64,000 nt of DNA from Pseudomonadota bacterium (GTDB lineage: Bacteria > Pseudomonadota > Alphaproteobacteria > Rhizobiales > Rhizobiaceae): positions 15,210 through 79,209 of the forward strand of contig JAEWPB010000151.1 of the NCBI GenBank assembly GCA_023399465.1, read 5' to 3'. The translations under genes and the position numbers were made by a program. This document shows positions 50,615-59,230 of the stretch, in pieces. Numbering within the stretch: the first letter of the stretch is position 1; every line of letters starts with the position of its first letter. Under the pieces are notes generated by a model. The model searched no databases and was not told the origin of the DNA. It saw only the letters and a list, made by a program, of their open reading frames with translations.

Positions 50615-53038
50615 ATGGTTTCGACATACTTGAGCTACGATCTCGTCCGCCGGGACATGAAGGTGAGCCTGCAGCGGGTCTCGCAGGACCCCATCAACGC
50701 CCGGCAGACGCAGTACTACCAGGACAATATCGGCAAGGTATCGAGCATCGACGAGTTCCTCGACGATTACCAGCTCTACTCCTATGCGATGAAGGCATTC
50801 GGCCTCGAGGAGATGACCTACGCCAAGGCCTTCATGCGCCAGGTCCTCGAAAGCGATTTGAACGACGACAACAGCTTCGCGAACCGGGTGTCCGACGAAC
50901 GCTACCGGGATTTCGCCGCGGCGTTCAACTTCACGGCCTCGACACCCACCGTCCAGACGGACGCGCAGCTCGATGAACTGATCGGCCTCTATGGCCAGTC
51001 GATCGTCAACGCCGGGGACGCCGCCAAGGAGGAGACCCGCTACTACAACGTGATGATGGGTTCGATCAGCAATGTCGACCAGCTGCTGAACAACGAGCGG
51101 CTGCGCGAATACGTGTTCACGGCCTATGGGATCGACGAGAAGACCTATTCCCGGTCGAACATCCGCAACGTGCTGTCGAGCGATCCCGATGATCCCGACA
51201 GCTTCATCAATACCGTCTATGGCACGCAGCGTACCGACCTCGAGGCGAGAAAGCAGGCTGCCACGGACGACATGGCGCCCCACCGCGCGGCCGTAACCGC
51301 CGCGAATGCCGAGATAAAGACGCTGAAGGAGGAGATCGAGGCCAACGAACCGGGATACGACATCGCCGCCGCCCAGGCCCGCATCGCCGTACTGAATTCA
51401 GAGATCGCCGCCAGCAACGTCGTCATAAACCAGCGGACATCGGAAATTGCCGGCTACAACCGTTCGATTTCGACGATCAACGTCTACTTCGCCATGGCCG
51501 AAGCCTATGACTTCAGCGCCGATGGCAGCGTTCCCGCCGGCGGCGTCGCCCAGGCCGAGGAAAAGCGGACAGTGACCTCCGATCGCTATCTGGCCAACGG
51601 TCCGCGTGTCACGGCGAGCGCTGCCGTGGCGAACAAGAACTACTTCGAAGGGAAGATCGGTTCGATCACCACCGTCAACGAGCTGGTCAGTGACGAGCGC
51701 ATGCTGAACTATATCAAGACGGCATTCGATCTCACCGGGGTTACCATCGTGCCGTCCACGATCGTCAATGTCCTCACCAGCGATCCCGACGATCCGGACG
51801 ACTATATCCAGACCTTTGGCGGCGCCAATATCGAGAAATTCAAGACGCTCAGGGCCGCGTTCAACTTCCAGGCGGACGGCACGCTGGCGGCGGGCGACGT
51901 TCCCCAGACCGAGGAGCAGACCGCCAAGACTGCCAACTTCTACATGGTCCGCTACAACGACAAGGATGATGAAGCCGACGAGAAGGCGCTGAAGCTGTTC
52001 AAGAGCGATATCCAGAGCGTGAAGACGGTCGCCGATTTCCTCGAGAGCGACGCGGTCTATGACTACGCCCTGAAGGCGGTGGGCCTTGATCCAGCGACGG
52101 TCAACCCGCGCATCATCCGCCAGGTGCTGCAGAGCGATCTCAGCGATCCGAAGAGCTTCGTCTATACCCTCAAGGACGAGCGTTACGTCACGCTGGCAAA
52201 ACAGTTCAACTTCACCTCCGATGGCGGCGTCGGCGCGCCGATGCTGGCGCAGTCGGAACTCGACGTGCAGGAAACCGCCAAGGCCTATATCGTCGCCAAG
52301 TCCGCCTTCGGCACGGAAGACGAAAAGAAGGTGGCAGAGGCAGAGGCTGAATACTATTCCGACGAAATCCAGAAGGTCGAATCGCTCGCCGATCTGCTCG
52401 GCAAGCCGCGCCTGCTTGCCTTCATCATGGAGGCCAACGGCATCGATCCGGCGAGCGTGACGACAAAGAACCTCTACGACATCTTCACCTCCGATCTCGA
52501 CGACCCGAACAGCTACATCAATACCGAGGCCGATTCGGCATTCCGCGGGGTGGTGGCGTCGTTCAACTTCGATCAGGAAGGAAACCTCGTGCGGCCGTCG
52601 ACGGATGGTGTGCAGACCCGCCGCGGTCTCTACGAGACGCTCGACAGCTTCCTGCGCCAGTCGCTTGAAGAGGATGCCGGCGAGGAAAATGCGGGGGTCC
52701 GCCTGGCGCTCTACTTCGAGCGCAAGGCGCATACGATCACGTCCTACTATGACATCCTGGCCGATACCGCGCTGCAGGAGTTCATCTACGTCACCTTCGG
52801 CATTCCTGACGAAACCGCCAATGCCGGCGTCGATGCCCAGGCCCAGATGATGGAGCGCTATTTCGAACTCGAGGAGTTCCGCGATCCCGACAAGCTCAGG
52901 AAGCTGATCGAGCGCTTCACCGTCATGTACGACCTCGAGAACGGTTCCGGTTCCGATCCGATCCTGTCGCTGTTCGGCCGCTCGTCCGGTGTCAGCGCCG
53001 ACACGCTGCTGGCGGTCGCCACGCTGAAGTCGGGATGA
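50615..53038 (+). CDS. DUF1217 protein with six tandem repeat units
   Basis: This 807-residue protein has no signal peptide. I count six copies of a unit of about 75-80 residues, centred at roughly 32-107, 142-304, 343-422, 453-537, 578-655 and 696-777. Each has a YxxxAFG/VGL-type helix, a VLxSDxxDPxSF motif (for example NVLSSDPDDPDSFINT at 185-200, NVLTSDPDDPDDYIQT) and an AAFNF-type end. Copy 2 is interrupted at about 205-290 by an Ala/Glu/Lys-rich, coiled-coil-like insert; copy 6 is the most diverged. DUF1217 proteins of rhizobia are often linked with flagellar genes, but none are in this window. The ATG at 50615 has GAAGG about eight bases upstream. Confidence 0.85.
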   Translation: MVSTYLSYDLVRRDMKVSLQRVSQDPINARQTQYYQDNIGKVSSIDEFLDDYQLYSYAMKAFGLEEMTYAKAFMRQVLESDLNDDNSFANRVSDERYRDFAAAFNFTASTPTVQTDAQLDELIGLYGQSIVNAGDAAKEETRYYNVMMGSISNVDQLLNNERLREYVFTAYGIDEKTYSRSNIRNVLSSDPDDPDSFINTVYGTQRTDLEARKQAATDDMAPHRAAVTAANAEIKTLKEEIEANEPGYDIAAAQARIAVLNSEIAASNVVINQRTSEIAGYNRSISTINVYFAMAEAYDFSADGSVPAGGVAQAEEKRTVTSDRYLANGPRVTASAAVANKNYFEGKIGSITTVNELVSDERMLNYIKTAFDLTGVTIVPSTIVNVLTSDPDDPDDYIQTFGGANIEKFKTLRAAFNFQADGTLAAGDVPQTEEQTAKTANFYMVRYNDKDDEADEKALKLFKSDIQSVKTVADFLESDAVYDYALKAVGLDPATVNPRIIRQVLQSDLSDPKSFVYTLKDERYVTLAKQFNFTSDGGVGAPMLAQSELDVQETAKAYIVAKSAFGTEDEKKVAEAEAEYYSDEIQKVESLADLLGKPRLLAFIMEANGIDPASVTTKNLYDIFTSDLDDPNSYINTEADSAFRGVVASFNFDQEGNLVRPSTDGVQTRRGLYETLDSFLRQSLEEDAGEENAGVRLALYFERKAHTITSYYDILADTALQEFIYVTFGIPDETANAGVDAQAQMMERYFELEEFRDPDKLRKLIERFTVMYDLENGSGSDPILSLFGRSSGVSADTLLAVATLKSG

Positions 53039-53059
53039 CGCCAGCAGGCGGTCGCCGGT

Positions 53060-53377
53060 CTACCGTGGGCTTCCGCGGTCGCCCTGCGGCGTGACCTGGC
53101 GGCATGTCCTGACGGGGCAGGCGGGATTGTCGCGGGTGGGCACTCCCCGCGACATCATCTGCATGTATTTGCAGTGGGACGTGTTCGCCACGTAGCGATC
53201 GAAAATCGGCAGGTTCGGATTGCTTCTCGAGGGATAGCGAAGCACGACGGCGCCGCGTTGCGCGATGGTGGATTGCACCTGGCGGCAGGTCATCGTGGTC
53301 GGGTTCAGCCGCAAATCCGCTGCGGTCGCGGGCAATGCCATGATGACGAAGGCAGGTGCTGCAAGCCATTTTCTCAT
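53060..53377 (-). CDS. Small exported four-cysteine protein, copy A
   Basis: This 105-residue protein has a signal peptide (RKWLAAPAFVIMALPATAAD) and a mature part of about 85 residues with four Cys: MTCRQV, TSHCKYM and VPTRDNPACPVRTC. The even number and spacing suggest two disulfides in the periplasm. It is a paralogue of the next gene. AAGGAG lies seven bases before the ATG at 53377. I do not recognise a named family; the function is unknown. Confidence 0.78.
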   Translation of the reverse strand: MRKWLAAPAFVIMALPATAADLRLNPTTMTCRQVQSTIAQRGAVVLRYPSRSNPNLPIFDRYVANTSHCKYMQMMSRGVPTRDNPACPVRTCRQVTPQGDRGSPR

Positions 53378-53440
53378 GTCGTGCTCCTTCCCTTGAACAT
53401 CGAGGTCGGGTCACCGTGACAGGTTCGCTGAAGGAGTGCC

Positions 53441-53749
53441 TCAGCGGTGGCGCTCGAAGTTCCTGATCCTGAGATCGCAGACAAGTACGCCGCATTTCGG
53501 ATTGTCTCGCGTCGGCACGGGCCACAGCGCCGTCAGCTTGCTGTCGCAATAGGACGCATTGGCGACATGGCGCTTGTAGAGCGGCAGGCCGGGAACGCGC
53601 GTCGACGTGTAGGCGAGTATCACGACCCTGTCGCGGGCAATCAGCGCCCGGGTCTCGGCACAGGTCATCCTCGTGGGATCATAAACCGGCTGGGCAATGG
53701 CTGGAGATGCGGCGGCAAGCACGAGGAGACAGATGAACCGGAGTTTCAT
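53441..53749 (-). CDS. Small exported four-cysteine protein, copy B
   Basis: This 102-residue protein has a signal peptide (KLRFICLLVLAAASPAIAQP) and the same mature layout as copy A: MTCAET, VVILAYTSTRVPGLPLYKR, NASYCDS, and VPTRDNPKCGVLVC. AGGGAAG lies six bases before the ATG at 53749; the open frame extends to 53956, but that part is not conserved with copy A. The two genes lie 63 bases apart on the same strand and probably arose by tandem duplication. Confidence 0.76.
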   Translation of the reverse strand: MKLRFICLLVLAAASPAIAQPVYDPTRMTCAETRALIARDRVVILAYTSTRVPGLPLYKRHVANASYCDSKLTALWPVPTRDNPKCGVLVCDLRIRNFERHR

Positions 53750-53880
53750 GACGTCTTCCCTGAGGCGAAGTTCAGGCGGTTGGTGGAAACGAGTTCTGCC
53801 GAGGCAATCCTTGCGCGATCCGAGTGTAGGTGCATCCGATCGTTGCAGCAAACGATTTCGCGCGGTTGAGACGCTCCCAT

Positions 53881-54249
53881 CTAGCTTTTGTCGGCCTCGA
53901 AATCGGGGTTCGCCCAGGCTTTCAGGCGGTCGAGATCGGCTGCGTTCGCCTCGCACGCCTTGGCTTCCATCCGGCGGCAGAGCGCCAGCAACTCGGTCCC
54001 GAACTCGGTGAGTTCCGCGCCGCCGCCGCTCTTGCCGCCATGGCGGGTGATCACCGAGGGCTGGCGAAACATCCTGTTGATCTCGTCGGCCAGGAGCCAG
54101 GCACGGCGATAGGACATGCCCATGGCCGCACCCGCCGAACGGATCGAGCCGTGTTCGGCGATGTTGGCGAGAAGCTCGGCCTTGCCGGGTCCGAGCCGCG
54201 CTCCGTTGGTGAAGTCGATCCTGAGCGTGGCCTTCGGCTCGCCGGTCAT
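53881..54249 (-). CDS. ModE N-terminal-like winged-helix regulator (LysR-type HTH)
   Basis: This 122-residue protein has only the DNA-binding half of a ModE-like regulator: LGPGKAELLANIAEHGSIRS, AGAAMGMSYRRAWLLADEI, and a wing with ITRHGGKSGGGAELTEFG. No molybdate-binding MOP domain follows. Its ATG overlaps the stop of the upstream oxidase gene by four bases (ATGA), so the two are translated together. It may control that operon; the ligand is unknown. Confidence 0.85.
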   Translation of the reverse strand: MTGEPKATLRIDFTNGARLGPGKAELLANIAEHGSIRSAGAAMGMSYRRAWLLADEINRMFRQPSVITRHGGKSGGGAELTEFGTELLALCRRMEAKACEANAADLDRLKAWANPDFEADKS

Positions 54250-55679
54250 TGGCGCTCCTCGAGAACCTTGCCGGGGTTCATGATCCCGGCCGGATCGAAG
54301 GCGCGCTTGATGCGCCGCATCAGGTCCATCTCGATCGCCGGGCGGATGGCGGCAAGTTCGTCGCGCTTCAGCTGGCCGATGCCGTGTTCGGCGGAAATCG
54401 AGCCGCCGTGGGAAAGCACCAGTCCATGGACGATGTGGTTGATCTCGCGCCAGCGGGCGATGAAGGCAGCCTTGTCGGCGCCGACCGGCTGGGAGATGTT
54501 ATAGTGGATGTTGCCATCGCCGAGATGGCCGAAGGCGCAGATGCGGGCTCCGGGCATGGCCGCGAGCACGGCCTTTTCCGCCTCCGCCATGAAGCGCGGG
54601 ATGCTTGAAACCGGTACCGAGACGTCGTGCTTGATCGAGCCGCCTTCGGGTTTCTGCGCCTCCGACATGCTTTCGCGCATGTGCCACAGGCTCTGACGCT
54701 GTGCTTCCGAACTGGCGATCACCGCATCCTGCACCAGCCCGGCCTCGAAACCCTGCTCGAGCAGGGATTCGATCATGCGCTCGGCGGTCTCAGCCGAATC
54801 CGACGTGGAAATGTCAATGAGCGCATACCAGGGGTATGCGGAGGCGAGGGGATCGCGCACGCCCTCGATGTGGCGGACGGTGAACTCCACGCCGATGCGC
54901 GGCATCAGTTCGAAGCCGGTCAGTGCGGCGCCGCAGAGGCTCGAGGCGCGCTCGAAGAGCGCCAGCGCGTCGTCGACCGAGTTGAGGCCGGCAAGGGCCA
55001 CCTGATGGCCGAGCGGCTGCGGAAAGAGCTTGAGGACCGCCCCGGTAATGATGCCGAGCGTGCCTTCCGCGCCGATGAAGAGATCGCGGAGATCATAGCC
55101 GGTATTGTCCTTCTTCAGGCGACGCAAGCCATCCCAGATCTCGCCGGTCGGGAGCACGACCTCGAGACCGAGGCAGAGCTGGCGCATGTTGCCATAGGCA
55201 AGCACCGCGGTACCGCCGGCATTGGTCGAGAGATTGCCGCCGATGCGGCAGGAGCCTTCGGAACCGAGCGACAGCGGGAACAGGCGGTTGACCCCGCTTG
55301 CGGCGCGCTGGATGTCGGCGAGGATGCAGCCGCCATCGGCGACGACGACGTTCGCCACCGGGTCGATGTCGCGGATGCGGTTCAGCCGCTCCAGCGAGAC
55401 GACGATGTCGTGGCCGCCCTCCCGTGGCGTCTGGCCACCGACGAGCCCGGTATTGCCGCCCTGCGGCACGACCGGGGTGCGGGTCTCGCTGGCAAGCTTC
55501 AAGATGGCCGAGACTTCCTCGACGCTCGCGGGTTTCAGCACCAGCGGCGAGGCGCCGTGATAGAGCCCGCGATTCTCGACAAGGTAGGGGGCGATGTCGT
55601 TCGCCGCACGCAGAGCGTTGCGCTCGCCGACGATGGCGGTGAAGCGGTCGAGCAAAGCGGCGGAGGCGGCATCGGTCAT
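54246..55679 (-). CDS. FAD-linked oxidase of the GlcD / D-2-hydroxyacid dehydrogenase family
   Basis: This 477-residue protein has an N-terminal FAD domain with PVVPQGGNTGLVGGQTPREG and IGGNLSTNAGGTAVLAYGNM, and a C-terminal FAD-oxidase domain with FGHLGDGNIHYNISQPVG and LSHGGSISAEHGIGQLKRDE (metal and substrate His). It resembles D-2-hydroxyglutarate or D-lactate dehydrogenases, which oxidise a D-2-hydroxyacid and pass electrons to a carrier. The exact substrate cannot be read. It lies 26 bases after tsaC and overlaps the HTH gene, forming a three-gene leftward operon. Confidence 0.9.
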   Translation of the reverse strand: MTDAASAALLDRFTAIVGERNALRAANDIAPYLVENRGLYHGASPLVLKPASVEEVSAILKLASETRTPVVPQGGNTGLVGGQTPREGGHDIVVSLERLNRIRDIDPVANVVVADGGCILADIQRAASGVNRLFPLSLGSEGSCRIGGNLSTNAGGTAVLAYGNMRQLCLGLEVVLPTGEIWDGLRRLKKDNTGYDLRDLFIGAEGTLGIITGAVLKLFPQPLGHQVALAGLNSVDDALALFERASSLCGAALTGFELMPRIGVEFTVRHIEGVRDPLASAYPWYALIDISTSDSAETAERMIESLLEQGFEAGLVQDAVIASSEAQRQSLWHMRESMSEAQKPEGGSIKHDVSVPVSSIPRFMAEAEKAVLAAMPGARICAFGHLGDGNIHYNISQPVGADKAAFIARWREINHIVHGLVLSHGGSISAEHGIGQLKRDELAAIRPAIEMDLMRRIKRAFDPAGIMNPGKVLEERQ

Positions 55680-55705
55680 GGTCTTGTCTTTCTCTTCGGC
55701 AGGGA

Positions 55706-56680
55706 TCAGTCGCGGGGGGCGGCGGCCCGCTGCAGGCGGTCGTTGATCGCCTCGCCGAGACCTTCGTCGGGAATGGCGGTGAAAGCAATCGCCGATGCGC
55801 CGCTGGCATCGGCTTTCTTCATGTAGGCGAAGAGGTTGGCGGCGGCTTCGTTGAGGTCGCCGCTGGGACTGAGGTCGAGCACGATCGCCGCGCTGTCGGC
55901 GCCATCGACCGCAACGCCGCCGAAGCGCACCAGCGCTTCGCCCGGATGAACGGCCGTGGCATTGAGGCGGACGGCCGCTCCCGGCGCATAGTGCGAGGCG
56001 AGCATGCCGGGCGCCTCGATGATGGCGCCGGCCGAAGCCGGGCGGATGACCGGCAGGCCGCTGACGCGTTCGAGTTCGACCGCGTCGAGACCGCCGGGGC
56101 GAAGCAGGCGGATGACGCCGTCCTCGACCTTGGCGATGGTCGATTCGACGCCGACCGCGCAGGCTCCGCCATCGAGGATCAATTCCAGCCTGTCGCCGAG
56201 ATCGGCCGCGACATGGCCGGCTTCCGTCGGGCTGATCTTGCCCGAGGTGTTGGCGCTCGGTGCCGCAAGCGGACGATCGAAGGCGCGGATGAGATCGCCG
56301 GCGAAACCGGCGGGAACACGGATACCGACGGTGTCCAGCCCGGCGGTCGCCAGCTGATGGATGGCGCTGTCCGGCCTGAGCGGCAGGATGAGGGTGAGCG
56401 GACCCGGCCAGAAGGCCTCGGCAAGCAGGCGCGAAACGGGATCGAAATCGGCATAACGCTCCGCCATTTCGAGATCCGCCATATGGCAGATCAGCGGGTT
56501 GAAGCGGGGACGGCCCTTGGTCTCGTAGATGCGGTTGATGGCCTCGGGATTGGTGGCGTCGGCGGCAAGGCCGTAGACGGTTTCGGTCGGCAGGGCGACG
56601 GGCAGGCCGCGCGCGAGCACGTTCGTGGCGGTGGCCAGGGCCGTCTGCCGGTGGGTCTGGATATCGATGATTTCGGCCAT
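55706..56680 (-). CDS. tsaC: L-threonylcarbamoyladenylate synthase (Sua5 type)
   Basis: This 324-residue protein has a YrdC/TsaC domain (about 15-195: LPTETVYGLAADATNPEAIN, KGRPRFNPLICHMAD, APSANTSGKISPTEA) and a C-terminal Sua5 domain (about 210-320, with PGMLASHYAPGAAVRL). It makes the threonylcarbamoyl-AMP used for t6A37 in ANN-decoding tRNAs. It heads the operon tsaC - oxidase - ModE-like regulator. Confidence 0.94.
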   Translation of the reverse strand: MAEIIDIQTHRQTALATATNVLARGLPVALPTETVYGLAADATNPEAINRIYETKGRPRFNPLICHMADLEMAERYADFDPVSRLLAEAFWPGPLTLILPLRPDSAIHQLATAGLDTVGIRVPAGFAGDLIRAFDRPLAAPSANTSGKISPTEAGHVAADLGDRLELILDGGACAVGVESTIAKVEDGVIRLLRPGGLDAVELERVSGLPVIRPASAGAIIEAPGMLASHYAPGAAVRLNATAVHPGEALVRFGGVAVDGADSAAIVLDLSPSGDLNEAAANLFAYMKKADASGASAIAFTAIPDEGLGEAINDRLQRAAAPRD

Positions 56681-56877
56681 CTCGGTTCTTTGCCTGTTGA
56701 TAGCCTGTCCTTATCGCGGAACCGCCCGGCGGAGCAAATTTTCTTTCGAAAACCTTGATGCAAACCGCAATTCGTCGTTGCTTGGCGGTGCGGTTAAATT
56801 TTTCCGACGGAAGTTAAACCTTACGCAAATTGTTTGTCGTCTATTGCCCGGGATAACATCCGGAAAAGTGTGCCGAC

Positions 56878-57945
56878 ATGCAGCCAGCCAAGAACCCCGC
56901 CAGCAGTATCGCCTTTCGCGTCGCCACCGCAATGCATCAGATGGGCATCGAAGGCCTGCCGCGCAATTATGAGCTCGTCTACGAGGTCTATGCCGGCAAC
57001 AATCCCGACCTGGTCCGGGATTTCGTGGCGCTCGGCCGCAACAAGAGCCAGGAGGCGCTGGACGAAGTCGGCCGCAAGTACCTGCCGCACCATCACGAAG
57101 AGGGCGTCCTGAAGCAGCAGAGCGGCAAGATCCGCTCGGAGATGAACAACTTCATGTCGCTGCTGCAGGACGAGCGGACATCGCTTGGCGATTACAGCCG
57201 CATCCTCGGCGAGGCCTCCCGTACCATCCGCGGGGACGGTTCGCCGAGCGTCAGCGAGTTGAGCCAGTCGATTAACGTGCTGAAGGCGGCGACGGAACGG
57301 CAGGTCAGCCAGAACTCCACGTTGTCGGGCCGCGTTGCCGCCCAGACGCAGGCGCTCGGCGAAGTGCAACAGGAGATGGATCAGACCGAAACGGCGAAGT
57401 TCACCGATGCCCAGACGGGGCTCGGCAATCGCCGCAGCTTCAACAAGGCGCTGGCCAAGGTCTATGCCAACCCGGTGCTGCCGGTGTCCTGTGGCATCGC
57501 GCTTGCGGAAATCGACGACATGCAGCGTTTCGCCGACCCCGCGGCGGCGGCACTGCTCGAGCAATATGTCAGGCAGGCATCGCGGGTCGTATCCGCCGTG
57601 GTCGGTACCGAGGGCGACGACCTTGCCTTCCGGCTCGACGGGGGCCGGTTCTCGATGCTGTTCTACGCCGCAGACGGTGCCGAGATCAGCCGCATGGTCG
57701 ATCTGGTCCGCTCGCGGCTGCGGCTCACCAACATCATCCATCCGGCGACCGCGCGCTCCTGCGGTCCGGCGCTGATGTCCTACGGCATCTGCATGTCGCG
57801 GCAGGCGGCGAACGGGTTTGATCTGATTGCCTATGCCGAGCGGGCGCTGGCCTCGTCGAAGGCGGCGGGCGGCGACAGTGTGACCATCTACGGTGCGTCG
57901 GAGCAGGGCTTCGTGCCCAAGGACTGGCTGATCTACCGGCCCTGA
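56878..57945 (+). CDS. Degenerate GGDEF-domain protein
   Basis: This 355-residue protein has a helical N-terminal half (about 1-170, coiled-coil prone at 135-175) and a C-terminal GGDEF-type fold. The entry motif DAQTGLGNRRSF (177-188) and EIDDMQRFAD (211-220) are present, but the active-site loop reads FRLDGGRFSM (251-260), with Arg-Phe in place of Asp-Glu-Phe of GGDEF. It is therefore probably inactive as a cyclase and may bind GTP or c-di-GMP as a sensor. No membrane helix or PAS domain was seen. The ATG at 56878 has a weak ribosome binding site. Confidence 0.85.
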   Translation: MQPAKNPASSIAFRVATAMHQMGIEGLPRNYELVYEVYAGNNPDLVRDFVALGRNKSQEALDEVGRKYLPHHHEEGVLKQQSGKIRSEMNNFMSLLQDERTSLGDYSRILGEASRTIRGDGSPSVSELSQSINVLKAATERQVSQNSTLSGRVAAQTQALGEVQQEMDQTETAKFTDAQTGLGNRRSFNKALAKVYANPVLPVSCGIALAEIDDMQRFADPAAAALLEQYVRQASRVVSAVVGTEGDDLAFRLDGGRFSMLFYAADGAEISRMVDLVRSRLRLTNIIHPATARSCGPALMSYGICMSRQAANGFDLIAYAERALASSKAAGGDSVTIYGASEQGFVPKDWLIYRP

Positions 57946-57965
57946 ACGGGAAGGCAGGATTTGCC

Positions 57966-57986
57966 GGCGGCAATTGGCCTGCCGCC
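57966..57986. terminator. Hairpin between the GGDEF gene and DUF6656
   Basis: GGCGGCA (57966-57972) pairs with TGCCGCC (57980-57986) over a seven-base loop. It lies between two convergent genes, but no U-run follows. Confidence 0.4.
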
Positions 57987-58003
57987 CGCGATTGTCCGCC
58001 GGG

Positions 58004-58606
58004 TCACATCTTGCGGATCATTTCCCGCAACTTCTCGGTGCCGGCGCCGAGCAGCAAGACGTTCTTCAGCGCTTCCTTCGGGTCGTCGGTGCGAAAGAGC
58101 AGGCCGGTGCCGCGCAGCCTGCGGTCGATCTGCATCTTGCCAGACTCTTCCGGCTGCATGGCGACGGCGAAATACATCCGGGCGTTCTGGTTTTCGATGC
58201 GGGAGAAGAACGGCTCGTTCTCACCGATCTCGGCGAAGAAGTTGGCGATGTAGAACGACCAGTTCACGTCGGGCTGGGCCTTGAAACTCGCCTTTGAGGC
58301 GGTCACGTGGCAGTAGCCGAGATGCGGCCTGCTCTCCAGCGTGCGATGGAAAATCAGCTTCGGGAAGGTGATCGAGCGATGAAAGGCGTTCAGCCGCTCA
58401 TGGGTCTTGCCGGCTGCCGCCTCCAGGCGACGCCCGGTGACGCGGGCCACGTCGTCATGCGTGAAATAGCGCCGCTCGCGCGGCAGCCAGTGCTGCTTGG
58501 CCTTCGAGATCTTCCCGGTTCGCAGGAATTCCGAATGCGCGGCGGCGACGGGAATGGCATCGGCCGGGCGTTGGGCGCTGGTGTCGAAATATCGGACTGT
58601 GGACAT
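58004..58606 (-). CDS. DUF6656-type hypothetical protein
   Basis: This 200-residue protein has no signal peptide or membrane helix. It begins MSTVRYFDTSAQRPADAIPV, has a central His/Arg-rich part (LNAFHRSITFPKLIFHRTLE) and ends in KNVLLLGAGTEKLREMIRKM. It resembles a rhizobial family I recall as DUF6656, for which no function is known. AGGAG lies close (two bases) before the ATG at 58606. Confidence 0.7.
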   Translation of the reverse strand: MSTVRYFDTSAQRPADAIPVAAAHSEFLRTGKISKAKQHWLPRERRYFTHDDVARVTGRRLEAAAGKTHERLNAFHRSITFPKLIFHRTLESRPHLGYCHVTASKASFKAQPDVNWSFYIANFFAEIGENEPFFSRIENQNARMYFAVAMQPEESGKMQIDRRLRGTGLLFRTDDPKEALKNVLLLGAGTEKLREMIRKM

Positions 58607-58848
58607 GGCTCCTACTGCATTTCAACGGGGGCTTTTCGAGGTCGACGTTAGATCAACATGGTTAACAGCGACTTATTGGCGCGCCGCGCATCCACGTTTG
58701 GGCAGTGGAATGGCGCAGATGGAAAGTCGCTCGTGGATCGTTGGCCTGAATGCGACCGGTAGCGCTGCAGGACATCGCCGGAAGTGCCCATAAAATACTG
58801 TATATGCTGAAAAAATAGACGTTAATCTGTCGACTGAGCAGATGTCGC

Positions 58849-58871
58849 ATTCGGTGTCGTCAATACCGAAT
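58849..58871. promoter_or_regulatory. Inverted repeat upstream of the riboswitch
   Basis: ATTCGGT (58849-58855) and ACCGAAT (58865-58871) form a perfect dyad with a nine-base spacer. A small GTCG/CGAC hairpin follows at 58878-58890. It lies about 35 bases before the aptamer, where a transcription factor operator for gbcAB would be expected. The rest of 58607-58904 shows no gene; an AT-rich stretch at 58790-58820 may include the promoter. Confidence 0.4.
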
Positions 58872-58904
58872 CCGATGTCGTTTTGCGACGATGGAGTGTG
58901 CGCA

Positions 58905-59112
58905 ATCGCGGCTTATATGAAGGCAAGCTCAAGGTGCCGCCCGCAGGAAAAAACGGGCGGATAATTTGGGAAGCCGGTCTAAATCCGGCGCTGCCCCCGC
59001 AACGGTGGTGGAGTACAAGATCGCGGCAACAAGCCACTGACCGGGCCCGGTCGGGAAGGCGTCGCGAGTGTCCGAGAGGACAGCTCCTCAGCCCGGAAAC
59101 CAGCCTGAAAGC
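58905..59112 (+). ncRNA. Cobalamin (B12) riboswitch aptamer
   Basis: The conserved blocks occur in the right order: AAGGTGCCGCCCGCAGG, GATAATTTGGGAAGCCGG, the GCCGG/CCGGC stem (58973-58977 with 58985-58989), the B12 box GCTGCCCCCGCAACGGT (58990-59006), GCCACTG (59033-59039), GGGAAGGCG, GTCCGAGAGGAC, and the terminal AGCCCGGAAACCAGCCTG. The P3-type stem CCGCCCG/CGGGCGG is also intact. This matches the adenosylcobalamin riboswitch class; the ends given are approximate. The downstream gene is gbcA, not a B12 synthesis or transport gene. Confidence 0.95.
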
Positions 59113-59188
59113 GAGAAAAGTACGAACCGGTCGCGGCGGGCGGCCAGGGGCGGGGAAGGGCTGGCGTCGTGCCGGCTGGCCCCTCGCA

Positions 59189-59224
59189 TCCTCATCCCAC
59201 CGAAGCCAATGAAACAGATGAGGA
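59189..59224 (+). promoter_or_regulatory. Ribosome-binding-site sequestering hairpin of the gbcA riboswitch
   Basis: TCCTCATC (59189-59196) pairs perfectly with GATGAGGA (59217-59224), which contains the gbcA ribosome binding site. With one bulged base the helix extends by CAT into the ATG at 59225. The loop is 20 bases. It is the expected expression platform of a translation-inhibiting riboswitch: when the aptamer holds B12 this helix should form and block gbcA. Confidence 0.75.
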
Positions 59225-59230
59225 ATGACC

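Noticed and set aside
58841..58890. CRISPR-like repetition of GATGTCG
   Set aside because: Only two short copies occur; they are better explained by dyads and hairpins upstream of the riboswitch.
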